Shown: positions 1-11,392 of the stretch, in pieces
Layout: the number at the start of each line of letters is the position of its first letter
Numbering within the stretch: position 1 is the first letter of the stretch
NCBI RefSeq assembly: GCF_020229735.1
Contig: NZ_CP083455.1
Coordinates: forward strand, 895,001 to 959,000
Origin: Deinococcus taeanensis
GTDB lineage: Bacteria; Deinococcota; Deinococci; Deinococcales; Deinococcaceae
DNA: 64,000 bases
Direction: 5' to 3'
Notes under the pieces: generated by a model
Told to the model about the DNA's origin: nothing
Database searches by the model: none
Seen by the model: the letters and a program-made list of their open reading frames with translations, nothing else
Made by a program: the position numbers and the translations under genes

Positions 1-971
1 GTGTTGGCCCCGGGGCCTTCGTTGCCGGCGGCGAACACGACCACCATGCCGGCGTCGTAGGCGCGTTTGGCAGCGATGCTGATCGGGTTGTACGGCGCGA
101 ACTCGCCGCTGCTGCCCCAGGAGTTGCTGATCACGCGCACGTTGTACGTTTCGCGGATCTCGGGCTTCATCAGGTAGTCGAAGCCCTGCAGGGCGTACAG
201 GATGCTCAGGCCGTCCCCGGCCCCCACGCCCACCAGGGTGGCGCCTGGGGCCACCCCGCGGCGCATGCGCGGACTGCCGGCCGAGGCCTCACCGCTGCCA
301 CCGATGGTGCTCGCCACGTGCGTGCCGTGACCGCTGGTGGTGTCGGTGTCCTGGAGGTCCACGTACAGGTAGCCGCCTGCAGGAGAGCTGGTGAGCGGGC
401 CCGCGAGCTTCACGTTCTTCGCAATATGGTCCAGGTCCGGATGCGTGCCGTCCACACCCGAGTCGATGATGCCCACCCCGATGCCCTTGCCGCTCACGCT
501 GTACGTGCTCCGCGCGGTGTCGGCCCCGATGAACTTCACGCTTTCGGCCAGCTTGTAGCTCAGCGGCGCGTCCTGGTAGATGGAGGCCAGGCCGCCCAGT
601 GTGCTCTTGAGCGTGCTCACCAGTTCAGGGGTGATCAGGGTGTCCACGGCGACGATCGGCAGGTTCTCAAAGGCGCCCAGCCCCTTGCCGAGGTCGACGT
701 CCAGGTTGGAGTCCATCCAGGTGATGGCGCGGCCCTTGCTGGTGTCATCCAGGAAGGTGAGGATCAGGGTGCCCACCTGGCCGTAGCGCATGCTGCTGTC
801 CACCTGCACTTCACTGGGGGCGGTGGCGTACAGCGCCGAGCAGGCCGAGAGGGTGGTGGCCTGCGCGCCGAGCTTGCCCTGGGCTGCGGGCGTGGCGCCC
901 TGAGGGGTGCTCTGGCCACAGGCGGCGAGAAGGACGGTCAGACCCATGGCAATGGTGGAGACGTGTTTCAT
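1..971 (-). CDS. S8 subtilisin-like serine protease, lipoprotein (C-terminus cut by window)
   Basis: Reading the minus strand from the ATG at 971 gives about 323 residues before the window edge. A lipoprotein signal ends in LLAAC, with the lipidated cysteine at residue 18, so the protein is probably exported and membrane-anchored. The catalytic Asp is visible in GIIDSG (about D170), the His in SGHGTHVA (about H215) and the oxyanion Asn in AAGNEG. The catalytic Ser lies beyond the edge. The segment at about 45-160 looks like a propeptide. A strong ribosome binding site, AAGGAG (978-983), fixes the start. It is divergent from a TPR/BTAD regulator that may control it, which is inference. Confidence 0.93.
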   Translation of the reverse strand, partial: MKHVSTIAMGLTVLLAACGQSTPQGATPAAQGKLGAQATTLSACSALYATAPSEVQVDSSMRYGQVGTLILTFLDDTSKGRAITWMDSNLDVDLGKGLGAFENLPIVAVDTLITPELVSTLKSTLGGLASIYQDAPLSYKLAESVKFIGADTARSTYSVSGKGIGVGIIDSGVDGTHPDLDHIAKNVKLAGPLTSSPAGGYLYVDLQDTDTTSGHGTHVASTIGGSGEASAGSPRMRRGVAPGATLVGVGAGDGLSILYALQGFDYLMKPEIRETYNVRVISNSWGSSGEFAPYNPISIAAKRAYDAGMVVVFAAGNEGPGAN

Positions 972-977
972 CGGTAA

Positions 978-983
978 CTCCTT
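978..983 (-). promoter_or_regulatory. Shine-Dalgarno of the subtilase gene
   Basis: AAGGAG on the minus strand sits six bases before the ATG at 971. It decides the start and shows that this gene, unlike many neighbours, is not leaderless. Confidence 0.8.
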
Positions 984-1153
984 GAATAGGGTGGGAACGG
1001 GAACGTGAACCTATTCCAGCAGCCGACCCTCAAAAAAAACACAAAGGAAGGCAAAGGCCGCCCCCATCCGGGCGGGTTCCTGCGAAGCATGAAGAGTACA
1101 TCAAGACACTCCTTTCTTTCATGCGGAGGATGAGGGTTGTCCCGCCCCCGACC

Positions 1154-1159
1154 TATACT
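1154..1159 (+). promoter_or_regulatory. -10 box TATACT of a leaderless promoter
   Basis: TATACT is followed by exactly six bases and then GTG at 1166, so transcription should begin at or next to the start codon. No good -35 box was seen at 17 bases. Confidence 0.65.
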
Positions 1160-1165
1160 GCGCAC

Positions 1166-3640
1166 GTGACCGACCTGCCTCGCCGCCTGCTGCTCCTGCT
1201 GGACGCAGAACAGCGCGGCGTGACCGCCCCCGTCGGTGTGGGCCTGAATGTGAACGCCCTGCGCCGCTGGGCCCAGGCGCGGCAGTGGCAGGTCACCACC
1301 CTGCCGCCTGCGCCCGGCGACACCAGCTGGTTGTGGTGTCCTGCGCGCCGCAGTGACCTGCTCCGGTTGCCCCCGGAGCAGGGGGGCACGCTGGTGCTGG
1401 CCGACACGGACCTGCTGCTTGACGAGGAGGACTGGGCGGCCGCCCTGCCCGGACAGACGGCCGAGCAGTCCGCGCGCTCCCACCACGCCACGCGCGGCTG
1501 GCCGGCGGCGCTTCCCCTGGCCCGCCTGTACCCGGACGGGGCGCACCTGCACCTCCACCCGCAGGCGGCGGCCCTGCTGGGCCCACTCCTGCCGCCTGAG
1601 GACCTGAGAGCCTCAGCGCAGCGTCTGGCGACTGCCCACACGGTCACGCCCCAGGTGGCCCGCACGTTGGACGTTCCCCCCGACACCCTTCACGACCTGC
1701 AGGACGGCGGCTGGCTGTGGCCGGAACCGCACGGCTGGTCCTTCCCACCCTTCTTGCGGGACCTGCTGTGCCCTCATCCTGACCCGGACCTCGCCCAGAA
1801 GGCCGCGCAGACGCTGGAGGACGAGGGCCTGCCCGACGCGGCCCTGCACACCCTGGCGCGCGCCGCCCTGTGGGGCGCGTACCTGCAGCTGCTGACCCTC
1901 ACTGCCCGCGCCAGCCAGCGCGAGGACGCCCTGCGCGCCGCGCTGCGGCCCCTCCCGGACCGCTGGCGCCGCGAACCCCAGGCGGCGTACCTTGCCGGAC
2001 TGCTGGCCCGCGCCGCGGGAGACCTGGACAGCGCTGAAGCGCTGTACACCCGCTCGCTGACCGGCCTGCACGATCACGGCGCCGCGCTGGCGCACAATGC
2101 CCGCGGCGTGGTGCGCGCCATGCAGGGCGACGCCGAGGCTGCACTGAACGACTTCCAGCAGGCCGCGCAGACAGGCGGCCTGACAGGCGGGGAAGCCAGC
2201 CAGAACCGCGCCACCCTCCTGATTCAGCTGGGCCGTCACGCCGACGCGGAGCACAGCCTGCACCGCGCCGCCGCGGCCTTCCGCGAGGCGGGTGACCCGG
2301 AACGCGAGGCCCGCAGTCTCCAGAGCCTGGGCACCCTGCACTTCGGGCGCGGCCAGCTGCGCGAGGCGCTCGAAGCGTACCGCCGCGCGCTGCACCTGCG
2401 CCCCAACCCGCAGATGCAGGCCCTCACGCACCTGAACATCGCCGAGTGCCACCTGTATCTCGGAGAGTTCGATCAGGCGCACCGGCACATGCAGGACGTG
2501 CAGGAACTGCACAGCCGGGACCCCCACCCGCCCACCGCCGGGTGGCTGAGCCGGCTGCAGGCCCTGACGCTGCTGCTGAACGGCGAACCCGCGCAGGCCC
2601 TCACCGTCCTGCGCGGCGTGCGCACCGATGACCGCAGCCTGCAGGCCGAGGCGGCCCTCCTGCGCGCCCAGGCGCTGCGTGAACTGCGCGACCCGGCGGC
2701 CGCCCGCACCGCCCTGGAGGAAGCGCGGTCCCTGGGCCTGCGCGCGCAGCTGGAAAGCGCCACCCTGAACGGTGAGTCCCTGGACGCCCTGATCGATGAG
2801 GCCCGGCAGGAAGAGGCGCGTCTGGAACTCGTGGCCGCACTGCTGCGCCGCGCCCGGCCAGACGACCTGACCGAGGCGCTGAACCTGATCCGCACGTACG
2901 GGTACCTGAGCCTGCTGAACAGTCCGGTGGCGGTGCCTCTCGCCGCGCTCGCCAGCGACCAGGCCACCCGTGAGCTGTTTCCGCTGCGGATTCAGACCGT
3001 GGGGCCGCTACGCTTCACGCATGCCGGGCGGCAGGTGCAGCTCACGGACTTCCCCACGCGCAAAAGTGCGGCGCTGCTCGTGGCGCTGGCCCTGTCTGAC
3101 CACCCCCAGCCGCGCGAGCCACTGGCGGAACGCTTCTGGCCCGGCGCGAAGAACCCACTTGCGAGTCTGCAGACCGCCGTGTACCACCTGCGCTCCACCT
3201 TCGGCGTTCCCATGATCGGCACGGAACGCGGCATGCTGTCCCTGCTGTTCCCGGTGCGCAGCGACCTTGACGACCTGCGCCGCGCGGTTACGCAGCAGGA
3301 CACCGAAGGCCTCGCGCACCTGCTGCGCCCCCTGACCGCCCCTCTGAGCGTGCTGCCGGACCTCCCGGCGGAACTGTCCGAGGAGCGCGCGCAGGCCGAG
3401 CGGCTGCTGCACGACGCGCTGCGCGCCCACGCCGCCGCGCAGCCCAACGCGGACACCCGCCGGCGCGACGCGTTGCGCCTGCTGGTCACCAGTGACCCCC
3501 TGGACATCGACAGCCGTGAGGACCTCATCCGGTGGCACGAGCAGCGTGGCGAAACCGAACTGGCCGAGCAGGAACGCCGCCTGCTGCGCGACGCCCTGCG
3601 CAGCCTCGGGCTGCACAGCGGCGAGCCCGGCGGTCCGTAG
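1166..3640 (+). CDS. TPR-containing transcriptional regulator with C-terminal winged helix and BTAD domain
   Basis: The 824-residue protein has a poorly conserved N-terminal region. A long run of tetratricopeptide repeats follows from about residue 260 to 500, then a winged-helix-like DNA-binding region starting near IQTVGPLRFTHAGRQVQL. The end is helical and of the bacterial transcriptional activator (BTAD) type. The order differs from classical SARP regulators, where the winged helix comes first. An upstream ATG at 1121 is in frame, but the TATACT box at 1154-1159 favours the GTG at 1166 as a leaderless start. The divergent subtilase gene is an obvious candidate target. The signal sensed is unknown. 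Confidence 0.8.
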   Translation: MTDLPRRLLLLLDAEQRGVTAPVGVGLNVNALRRWAQARQWQVTTLPPAPGDTSWLWCPARRSDLLRLPPEQGGTLVLADTDLLLDEEDWAAALPGQTAEQSARSHHATRGWPAALPLARLYPDGAHLHLHPQAAALLGPLLPPEDLRASAQRLATAHTVTPQVARTLDVPPDTLHDLQDGGWLWPEPHGWSFPPFLRDLLCPHPDPDLAQKAAQTLEDEGLPDAALHTLARAALWGAYLQLLTLTARASQREDALRAALRPLPDRWRREPQAAYLAGLLARAAGDLDSAEALYTRSLTGLHDHGAALAHNARGVVRAMQGDAEAALNDFQQAAQTGGLTGGEASQNRATLLIQLGRHADAEHSLHRAAAAFREAGDPEREARSLQSLGTLHFGRGQLREALEAYRRALHLRPNPQMQALTHLNIAECHLYLGEFDQAHRHMQDVQELHSRDPHPPTAGWLSRLQALTLLLNGEPAQALTVLRGVRTDDRSLQAEAALLRAQALRELRDPAAARTALEEARSLGLRAQLESATLNGESLDALIDEARQEEARLELVAALLRRARPDDLTEALNLIRTYGYLSLLNSPVAVPLAALASDQATRELFPLRIQTVGPLRFTHAGRQVQLTDFPTRKSAALLVALALSDHPQPREPLAERFWPGAKNPLASLQTAVYHLRSTFGVPMIGTERGMLSLLFPVRSDLDDLRRAVTQQDTEGLAHLLRPLTAPLSVLPDLPAELSEERAQAERLLHDALRAHAAAQPNADTRRRDALRLLVTSDPLDIDSREDLIRWHEQRGETELAEQERRLLRDALRSLGLHSGEPGGP

Positions 3641-3650
3641 CGTCCGGCCG

Positions 3651-4367
3651 CTACCCTTCAACCGCTGCGGGGAACAGCAGGGTCGCCAGGATCACGGTGC
3701 CCAGGTCAAACGCCGTGAGGAACGTCAGCCACGTGCTTACCTCCGGCCCCCAGCCTTCGGCGAGCAGCAGCGCCGTGGCCTTGACGGTCGCAATGACGGC
3801 TGGCACCAGAATCGGGAACGCCAGGGCGGGCAGCAGCGCTTCACGCGCCCGCAGGTTCACGGTGATACTGCCGTAGAAGGTCGTGCCCGCCGCGAAGCCC
3901 AGCACGCCCAGGAGGGTGGTCAGCGCCAGCCCTGCCCACGGCGTGGGCGGCGGGCACGCCCCGACACAACTTGCCCCGACCGCCCCGAACAGCACCAGAC
4001 CGGTCGGGACGGTCAGGGCCGCGACCAGCAGCAGGGGCGGCAGCACGCCCAGCAGTTTGCCCAGGTACAGCGCGCCATGCGGTCCCGGGTACGCCAGCAA
4101 CTGCTCCAGCGCGCCCGCTTCCTGCTCCTGCGCGAACGCCCGCTGCGCCCCCACGGCGGCGGCCAGCGCGAGCGCCGTCCAGACCGACCCGGCGGCCAGG
4201 GCGGCGGTCTGCGTGCTGCTGCGCCCGCTGCCGCTGAGGGCCAGCCCCAGCACCAGCAGCACCAGCCCCGCAAAGAATGAGGTGGCAAGCAGCGTGTCAC
4301 GGGTGCGCCCGGACACGCGCAGGTCCTTGGCCGCGACCGTCAGACTGAGCCGCACGGCCTCGGTCAC
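3651..4367 (-). CDS. ccmB: Heme exporter subunit CcmB, cytochrome c maturation ABC permease
   Basis: The 238-residue, strongly hydrophobic protein has about six membrane segments and matches the CcmB family in length and in the early AFAQEQEAGALEQLLAYP region. With CcmA it forms the ABC module that works in heme delivery and release of the CcmE chaperone during cytochrome c maturation. The GTG start overlaps the ccmA stop as GTGA, so the two are translationally coupled. The other ccm genes are not in the window. Confidence 0.88.
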   Translation of the reverse strand: MTEAVRLSLTVAAKDLRVSGRTRDTLLATSFFAGLVLLVLGLALSGSGRSSTQTAALAAGSVWTALALAAAVGAQRAFAQEQEAGALEQLLAYPGPHGALYLGKLLGVLPPLLLVAALTVPTGLVLFGAVGASCVGACPPPTPWAGLALTTLLGVLGFAAGTTFYGSITVNLRAREALLPALAFPILVPAVIATVKATALLLAEGWGPEVSTWLTFLTAFDLGTVILATLLFPAAVEG

Positions 4368-5011
4368 GCCGACTCCTCGCGCAACTGGCCGCCCGCCAGG
4401 CGCAGGGTTCGGGGGGCAACAGCCCGGGCCAGGGCCGGCTCGTGTGCGGCGATCACCAGCGCGCAGCCCTGCGCCCGGAGTTCCCCCAGCAGGTCCTGCA
4501 CGAGCGCGCGGCCGGCGTCATCCAGATTCGCGAACGGCTCGTCCACCAGCGTGACGGGCCGGGCGAGCAGGTGGGCCCGCGCCAGCGCCAGCCGCTTGCG
4601 CATCCCGGCCGACAGGAAACGCGCCCGGCGCGCTGCAGCGGCGTCCAGCCCCACGCGCCGCAGCGCGCCGGGCACGTCGCCCGGCTGCCCATGCATGCGC
4701 AGCGCGAACTGCAGGTTCTCCTCGCAGGTCAGGTCCGGGTACAGACCGCCGTCCACAGGCATCAGGTGCACAGCGTCGCGCACGGCGCGGCCGTCGCGCA
4801 GGTCAAACCCCAGGACCCGGCCCTCGCCGCGTGCGGGTCTCAGCCCGGCACTCAGTAACCTCAGGAGCGTCGTCTTCCCGGCCCCATTCTCTCCGAGGAG
4901 GGTGGCGCCCTGCCCGCCCGGGAGGTCCAGCGTCACGCCGCGCAGCACCACCTCGCGCCCCAGCCGCAGCCACACGTCCCGCAGCTGCACGGCGAACACC
5001 GGCGCGCTCAC
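4364..5011 (-). CDS. ccmA: CcmA, ABC transporter ATP-binding protein for cytochrome c maturation
   Basis: The 215-residue ABC ATPase shows Walker A GENGAGKT, signature LSAGMRKRLALARA and Walker B VTLVDEPF. Its size, and its place before ccmB, fit CcmA. The reading frame stays open far upstream, but the GTG at 5011 overlaps the ccdA stop as GTGA and starts at the right point for the family, so the longer version is rejected. It should energise the CcmB permease at the inner membrane. Confidence 0.88.
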   Translation of the reverse strand: MSAPVFAVQLRDVWLRLGREVVLRGVTLDLPGGQGATLLGENGAGKTTLLRLLSAGLRPARGEGRVLGFDLRDGRAVRDAVHLMPVDGGLYPDLTCEENLQFALRMHGQPGDVPGALRRVGLDAAAARRARFLSAGMRKRLALARAHLLARPVTLVDEPFANLDDAGRALVQDLLGELRAQGCALVIAAHEPALARAVAPRTLRLAGGQLREESA

Positions 5012-5685
5012 AGCCTCAGCCACTCGGGCATGATGCCAAAAAAGAACGTTGCCAGGCGCGTGAACTGACCGGTCAGCATCATCAGGCCCACCACGACCAG
5101 CAGCGCCCCACCCACCTTCTCGAAGGTTCCTGCGTAGCGGTTCAGGCGGCGCAGATTCACGCGGTGCCACAGCGCGGCGGCCAGCAGGAACGGCACGCTC
5201 AGGCCCAGCGTGTACGCGGCGAGCAGCGTCACTCCGCTGCCCAGACTGGCGCTGCTGGCCGCGAGGCTCAACACGCTGCCCAGCGTGGGCCCCAGGCACG
5301 GACTCCACCCGAAGGCAAACGCGGCGCCCAGGGCCACCGGACCGTACCCACCGGCGTTCGCCAGGGCGCGCGTGTCGCGCATCAGGAACGGCAGGCGGAT
5401 CAGGCCCAGCATCACCAGGCCGAAAAACAGAATCAGGACGGCCGACACCTGTCCCAGCAGAGCCTTGTGCGGCGCGATCAGCGCGCCCAGGCTGCTGGCC
5501 GTGGCCCCCAGGGCAATGAACACCAGCCCGAACCCCAGAATGAACCCCAGCGCCCGCGACCAGGGCCGCCGCTCTCCGCCCAGCACGCCCAGGTAACTGG
5601 GCACCAGCGGCAGCACGCACGGGCTCAGGAAGGACACCAGCCCCGCCAAGAACGCCACAGTCAGGTTGGGAGACGCCACGGTCAC
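5008..5685 (-). CDS. ccdA: Cytochrome c biogenesis protein CcdA (DsbD-like transmembrane reductant carrier)
   Basis: The 225-residue membrane protein has about six membrane segments and the paired redox cysteines of the family, in LSPCVLPLVPS and GWSPCLGPT. CcdA passes electrons from cytoplasmic thioredoxin across the membrane to keep apocytochrome heme-binding cysteines reduced. The GTG at 5685 is chosen because family members start shortly before the AFLAGLVSFLSPC segment. An in-frame start at 5775 would add an unusual leader. The thioredoxin-like gene just upstream is its likely partner. Confidence 0.88.
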   Translation of the reverse strand: MTVASPNLTVAFLAGLVSFLSPCVLPLVPSYLGVLGGERRPWSRALGFILGFGLVFIALGATASSLGALIAPHKALLGQVSAVLILFFGLVMLGLIRLPFLMRDTRALANAGGYGPVALGAAFAFGWSPCLGPTLGSVLSLAASSASLGSGVTLLAAYTLGLSVPFLLAAALWHRVNLRRLNRYAGTFEKVGGALLVVVGLMMLTGQFTRLATFFFGIMPEWLRL

Positions 5686-5820
5686 GCGGCCCTGCCCGCC
5701 CCACCCGGAACGGCACGCCACCACAGCAGGCATGAACGGCGTTGCTGGCGGGGCGGTTGCGCCCCAGGCCCGCACCGGTGCAGGAACGAAACAGGCGAAA
5801 GGTGCATCATGCCCGGCAGT

Positions 5821-6254
5821 CTAGCGGGCGCCCCTCAGGCCGCCTGTCCCGCCGGCCGCTGCCCGGCCCTCCGGCCACTGTCCGGTGAACGTTCCCTCCC
5901 AGGCGTTCATGATCCGGCCGTCCTGAACGAGCAGCACGGTCGGGTACGCCCCCACCCGCAGGCGGCGCGCGAAGGTCGTGGCGTCCTGCCCCCCCAGGCC
6001 TGCACGCCCGCCGGCGCAGGGGAGGGAACGCCTTCGGCATTCACGGCCCGCACGGGCAGGCCCGCCGCGAGCACCGCCTGCCACAACTCCCCCAGGTCCC
6101 CGCAGTCATGGCTGTACACCACCACCACCTCCTGCGCCGCGGCCGCCCAGGGGTGCTGGGGAAGCAGTTCCCCCAGGCGCACCCGCGCCTGCGCCGTGGA
6201 GACGCCCAGGGTCAGGAGCAGGGTCAGCAGCGGTGCGCGGCGCAGGAAAGTCAT
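5821..6254 (-). pseudogene. Exported thioredoxin-fold protein, reading frame broken at a G7 run
   Basis: The ATG at 6254 opens a signal peptide (MTFLRRAPLLTLLLTLGVS) followed by a thioredoxin-like stretch (VVVVYSHDCGDLGELW). After VQAWGG the frame is lost, and the natural continuation (GQDATTFARRLRVGAYPTVLL) is in another frame, ending at 5821. The two halves join with one extra base in the seven-C run at 5989-5995 (seven G on the coding strand). That suggests a sequencing indel, a true mutation or slippage. The active-site region has only one Cys (CGDL). Its place before ccdA suggests a role in thiol handling for cytochrome c maturation. Confidence 0.7.
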
Positions 6255-6324
6255 GCCCGCCATCATGCCCGCCCGCAGCGCACGCTGCATGACGTCCCAG
6301 TGAGAAGCGGTACCTCACAGGAAA

Positions 6325-6344
6325 ACCTCCGCCGAAGCGGAGGT
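6325..6344 (-). terminator. Rho-independent terminator of the penicillin-binding protein gene
   Basis: Eight-base arms ACCTCCGC and GCGGAGGT close a CGAA loop. On the minus strand they are followed by TTTT (AAAA at 6322-6325). The hairpin lies just after the stop at 6368. Confidence 0.8.
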
Positions 6345-6367
6345 CAAGAGGTCCGGCGCTGGGGAAC

Positions 6368-8728
<2,361 letters not shown>

Positions 8729-8756
8729 AGCGTCCACCCGCAGAAGGATTGAGTGT

Positions 8757-9134
<378 letters not shown>

Positions 9135-9141
9135 GCCGCCC

Positions 9142-9147
9142 ATGATA
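9142..9147 (-). promoter_or_regulatory. -10 box TATCAT, leaderless promoter of the receiver gene
   Basis: On the minus strand TATCAT is followed by seven bases and the ATG at 9134. The upstream in-frame ATG overlaps this box. Confidence 0.45.
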
Positions 9148-9185
9148 GTGCAGAGCGGCCAGAACGCGCCGCCGCTTCCCGCCGC

Positions 9186-10271
9186 CTACCCGATCTGGGT
9201 GCGCCGCAGGTCCGCGAGGTGCACGTCATTGCGCCCCTGCTCCTTCACGCGGTACATCGCGAGATCCGCGCGCTGCACCACGGTCTCCGGGTCCTCTCCG
9301 GCAGTGGCGGTCGCCACGCCGAAGCACGCCGTGACGCCGTTCACCGTGCCGTACCGGTGATGGCGCAGTTCGGCGCGCAGCTGATCCAGCATGGGCCGCA
9401 GGTGCTTGTCGCGCTGTTCCGGCAGGATCAGCAGGAATTCCTCTCCGCCCCAGCGGGCCGCAAGACTGCCGGGCGGCAGGTGCCGCTGCGTGATCTGCGC
9501 CACGCCCCGCAGCACCAGGTCGCCCATGGCGTGCCCGTGCATGTCGTTCACGCGTTTGAAGTGATCTAGGTCAAAGAGAATCAGGGTGAACGTTTCCTGC
9601 ATCCGCGTGAGCTGCGCCAGGCGCTCCTCCGCCGCCCGCCGGTTGGCCAGCCCGGTCAGCGCGTCGGTGAAGGCCGCGGCGTGCGCCGCCTGCAGTTGCG
9701 CGCGCTGCACGCCCAGCGTGCCCTGCATGACGGTCAGGACCGCGCCCATCAGCAGGAACTGCGCGCACGGACCTACGAGGTGCGCGCGGGCTTCCGGCGG
9801 CACGGTGAACAGCATGTGATACGTGCACAGCAGCGCCGCTAGGACCAGCACGGCCCCAGCAGCGCGCGTCGCTTCGCGCGGTTCATACACCAGGAAGGCC
9901 GAGACGTAGATCACGGCAAACCAGTACGTGTTCTCCATCAGCGCTTCCGACGTCGGACGCAGCACCGAGAACTGATGCCCGAGCGCCATCAGCAGGTAGG
10001 CGGCCGTGGCCATGAACGTCACCCGCACCGCAGTCTGAATTGTGACGCGGCCCCACAGCAGCAGCCCCTGAAGCAGCAGCAGCACCCCCACCAGGACCGG
10101 CAGGGCCCACGCGTCCAGCGGGTCCAGGTGCGGCAGCTGTGATGCCAGCGCCACCGTGCACGCCGCCACCCCCAGAACCACGAGCCACGTGAACATGCGA
10201 CGCTGCCGCGCCTGCCACAGGGCAGGATCGGCGTTCAGGGAGGGCGTTGGCAGGCTTTTCAAGCAGGACAC
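9186..10271 (-). CDS. Membrane-bound diguanylate cyclase (GGDEF domain)
   Basis: The 361-residue protein has about six membrane segments in its first half, then a GGDEF domain with signature GGEEF (RWGGEEFLLIL), which is compatible with cyclic-di-GMP synthesis from GTP. The RxxD inhibitory site expected just before the signature is absent (PPGS is there instead), so product inhibition by that route is unlikely. The N-terminal membrane region matches no sensor type I can name. The GTG start at 10271 has no clear ribosome binding site. A TATAGT hexamer at 10324-10329 could be the -10 box. Confidence 0.9.
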   Translation of the reverse strand: MSCLKSLPTPSLNADPALWQARQRRMFTWLVVLGVAACTVALASQLPHLDPLDAWALPVLVGVLLLLQGLLLWGRVTIQTAVRVTFMATAAYLLMALGHQFSVLRPTSEALMENTYWFAVIYVSAFLVYEPREATRAAGAVLVLAALLCTYHMLFTVPPEARAHLVGPCAQFLLMGAVLTVMQGTLGVQRAQLQAAHAAAFTDALTGLANRRAAEERLAQLTRMQETFTLILFDLDHFKRVNDMHGHAMGDLVLRGVAQITQRHLPPGSLAARWGGEEFLLILPEQRDKHLRPMLDQLRAELRHHRYGTVNGVTACFGVATATAGEDPETVVQRADLAMYRVKEQGRNDVHLADLRRTQIG

Positions 10272-10375
10272 CAGGAAGAAACGCGGTCAGCGCAGGAAGT
10301 CAGGGGGTCAGCAAAGCCCCTCAACTATACCCCCTGACCGTACGGCCGGTCGGGTGGACCACCCTCACTGGCGGG

Positions 10376-10987
10376 TCAGTGGTGCACCTCATGATGCACC
10401 CGGCAGCGCGCTTCATAACTCTCCAGCGCCCCCACCAGCACCACCGGATCATCGAACCGGGCAGGCTGTCCCCCGATCAGCCGCTGCGACCGGGTGGCCG
10501 GCGCGCCGCACACCGTGCAGATCGCCGTGAGTTTTTCCACGCTCTCCGCGCGGGCCAGCAGCGCCGGCATGAAGCCGAACGGCTCGGCACGGAAATCCAG
10601 GTCCAGGCCCGCCAGAATCACACGCACCCCGGCGTCCGCGAGTTCCAGCGCCAGTGGAATGACCGCGGCGTCCAGGAACTGCACCTCATCGATCCCGACT
10701 ACGTCCGGCAGGCTGTCCCCGCGGGTGCTCAGCAGCGGGGTGTCGCCGCTCAGGTGCGTGCGGATGTCCTGCGCCCCGCGGACCGCCAGGGCCTGCACGG
10801 TGCGTCCCGCGTGGCTCGCCACCGCCGTCTCGTGGTACCGGTTGTCGAGCGCCGGCTTGAACACCTGGACGCGCTGCCGGGCAATCACCGCCCGCGTGAC
10901 CCGGCGGATCAGCTCCTCACTCTTGCCGCTGAACATGGGCCCGACGATGACCTCCAGGTGACCGCCGTGGTAGGGAGACTTCAACAC
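10376..10987 (-). CDS. tdk: Thymidine kinase
   Basis: The 203-residue protein is a type II thymidine kinase with Walker A GPMFSGKS, the catalytic acidic motif GIDEVQFL, and zinc ligands in CTVCG and the C-terminal CRVHH. It phosphorylates thymidine for dTTP salvage in the cytoplasm. The GTG at 10987 is chosen because GATACT (10995-11000) ends seven bases before it. The open frame continues to 11029, but that would lie upstream of the promoter. Confidence 0.93.
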   Translation of the reverse strand: MLKSPYHGGHLEVIVGPMFSGKSEELIRRVTRAVIARQRVQVFKPALDNRYHETAVASHAGRTVQALAVRGAQDIRTHLSGDTPLLSTRGDSLPDVVGIDEVQFLDAAVIPLALELADAGVRVILAGLDLDFRAEPFGFMPALLARAESVEKLTAICTVCGAPATRSQRLIGGQPARFDDPVVLVGALESYEARCRVHHEVHH

Positions 10988-10994
10988 GCCCGGG

Positions 10995-11000
10995 AGTATC
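10995..11000 (-). promoter_or_regulatory. -10 box GATACT, leaderless promoter of tdk
   Basis: On the minus strand GATACT is followed by seven bases and the GTG at 10987. Confidence 0.5.
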
Positions 11001-11036
11001 GCAGAACTCAGGCGCGGGGCGGGGCGCACAAAACAA

Positions 11037-11061
11037 CCACCCCGCCTGGAGGGCGGGGTGG
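11037..11061 (-). terminator. Terminator of rpmE
   Basis: Ten-base arms CCACCCCGCC and GGCGGGGTGG with a five-base loop lie just after the rpmE stop. On the minus strand they are followed by a T-rich stretch (TTGTTTTG). Confidence 0.8.
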
Positions 11062-11077
11062 GCGCGGCAGGGCCGGC

Positions 11078-11296
<219 letters not shown>

Positions 11297-11360
11297 GGGT
11301 GCCTCCTCCGCCACGTCTGCTCCCCAGTGTCCGGGAATGTGCGTAGCGGGCAACCCTCGG

Positions 11361-11389
11361 AGTATACACCACGCGCGCGCCCGTGTGCA
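11361..11389 (-). promoter_or_regulatory. Promoter of rpmE
   Basis: On the minus strand TGCACA (11384-11389) and TATACT (11361-11366) are 17 bases apart. This gives a 5' leader of about 58 bases before the ATG at 11296. Confidence 0.6.
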
Positions 11390-11392
11390 GCC

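Noticed and set aside
318..977. Long plus-strand frame over the protease gene
   Set aside because: It is the reverse-strand shadow of the subtilase; the minus strand carries catalytic motifs, a lipobox and a ribosome binding site.
4364..5716. 450-codon version of CcmA
   Set aside because: The upstream part is a shadow of ccdA on the same strand in another frame; the GTGA overlap gives a normal-length CcmA.
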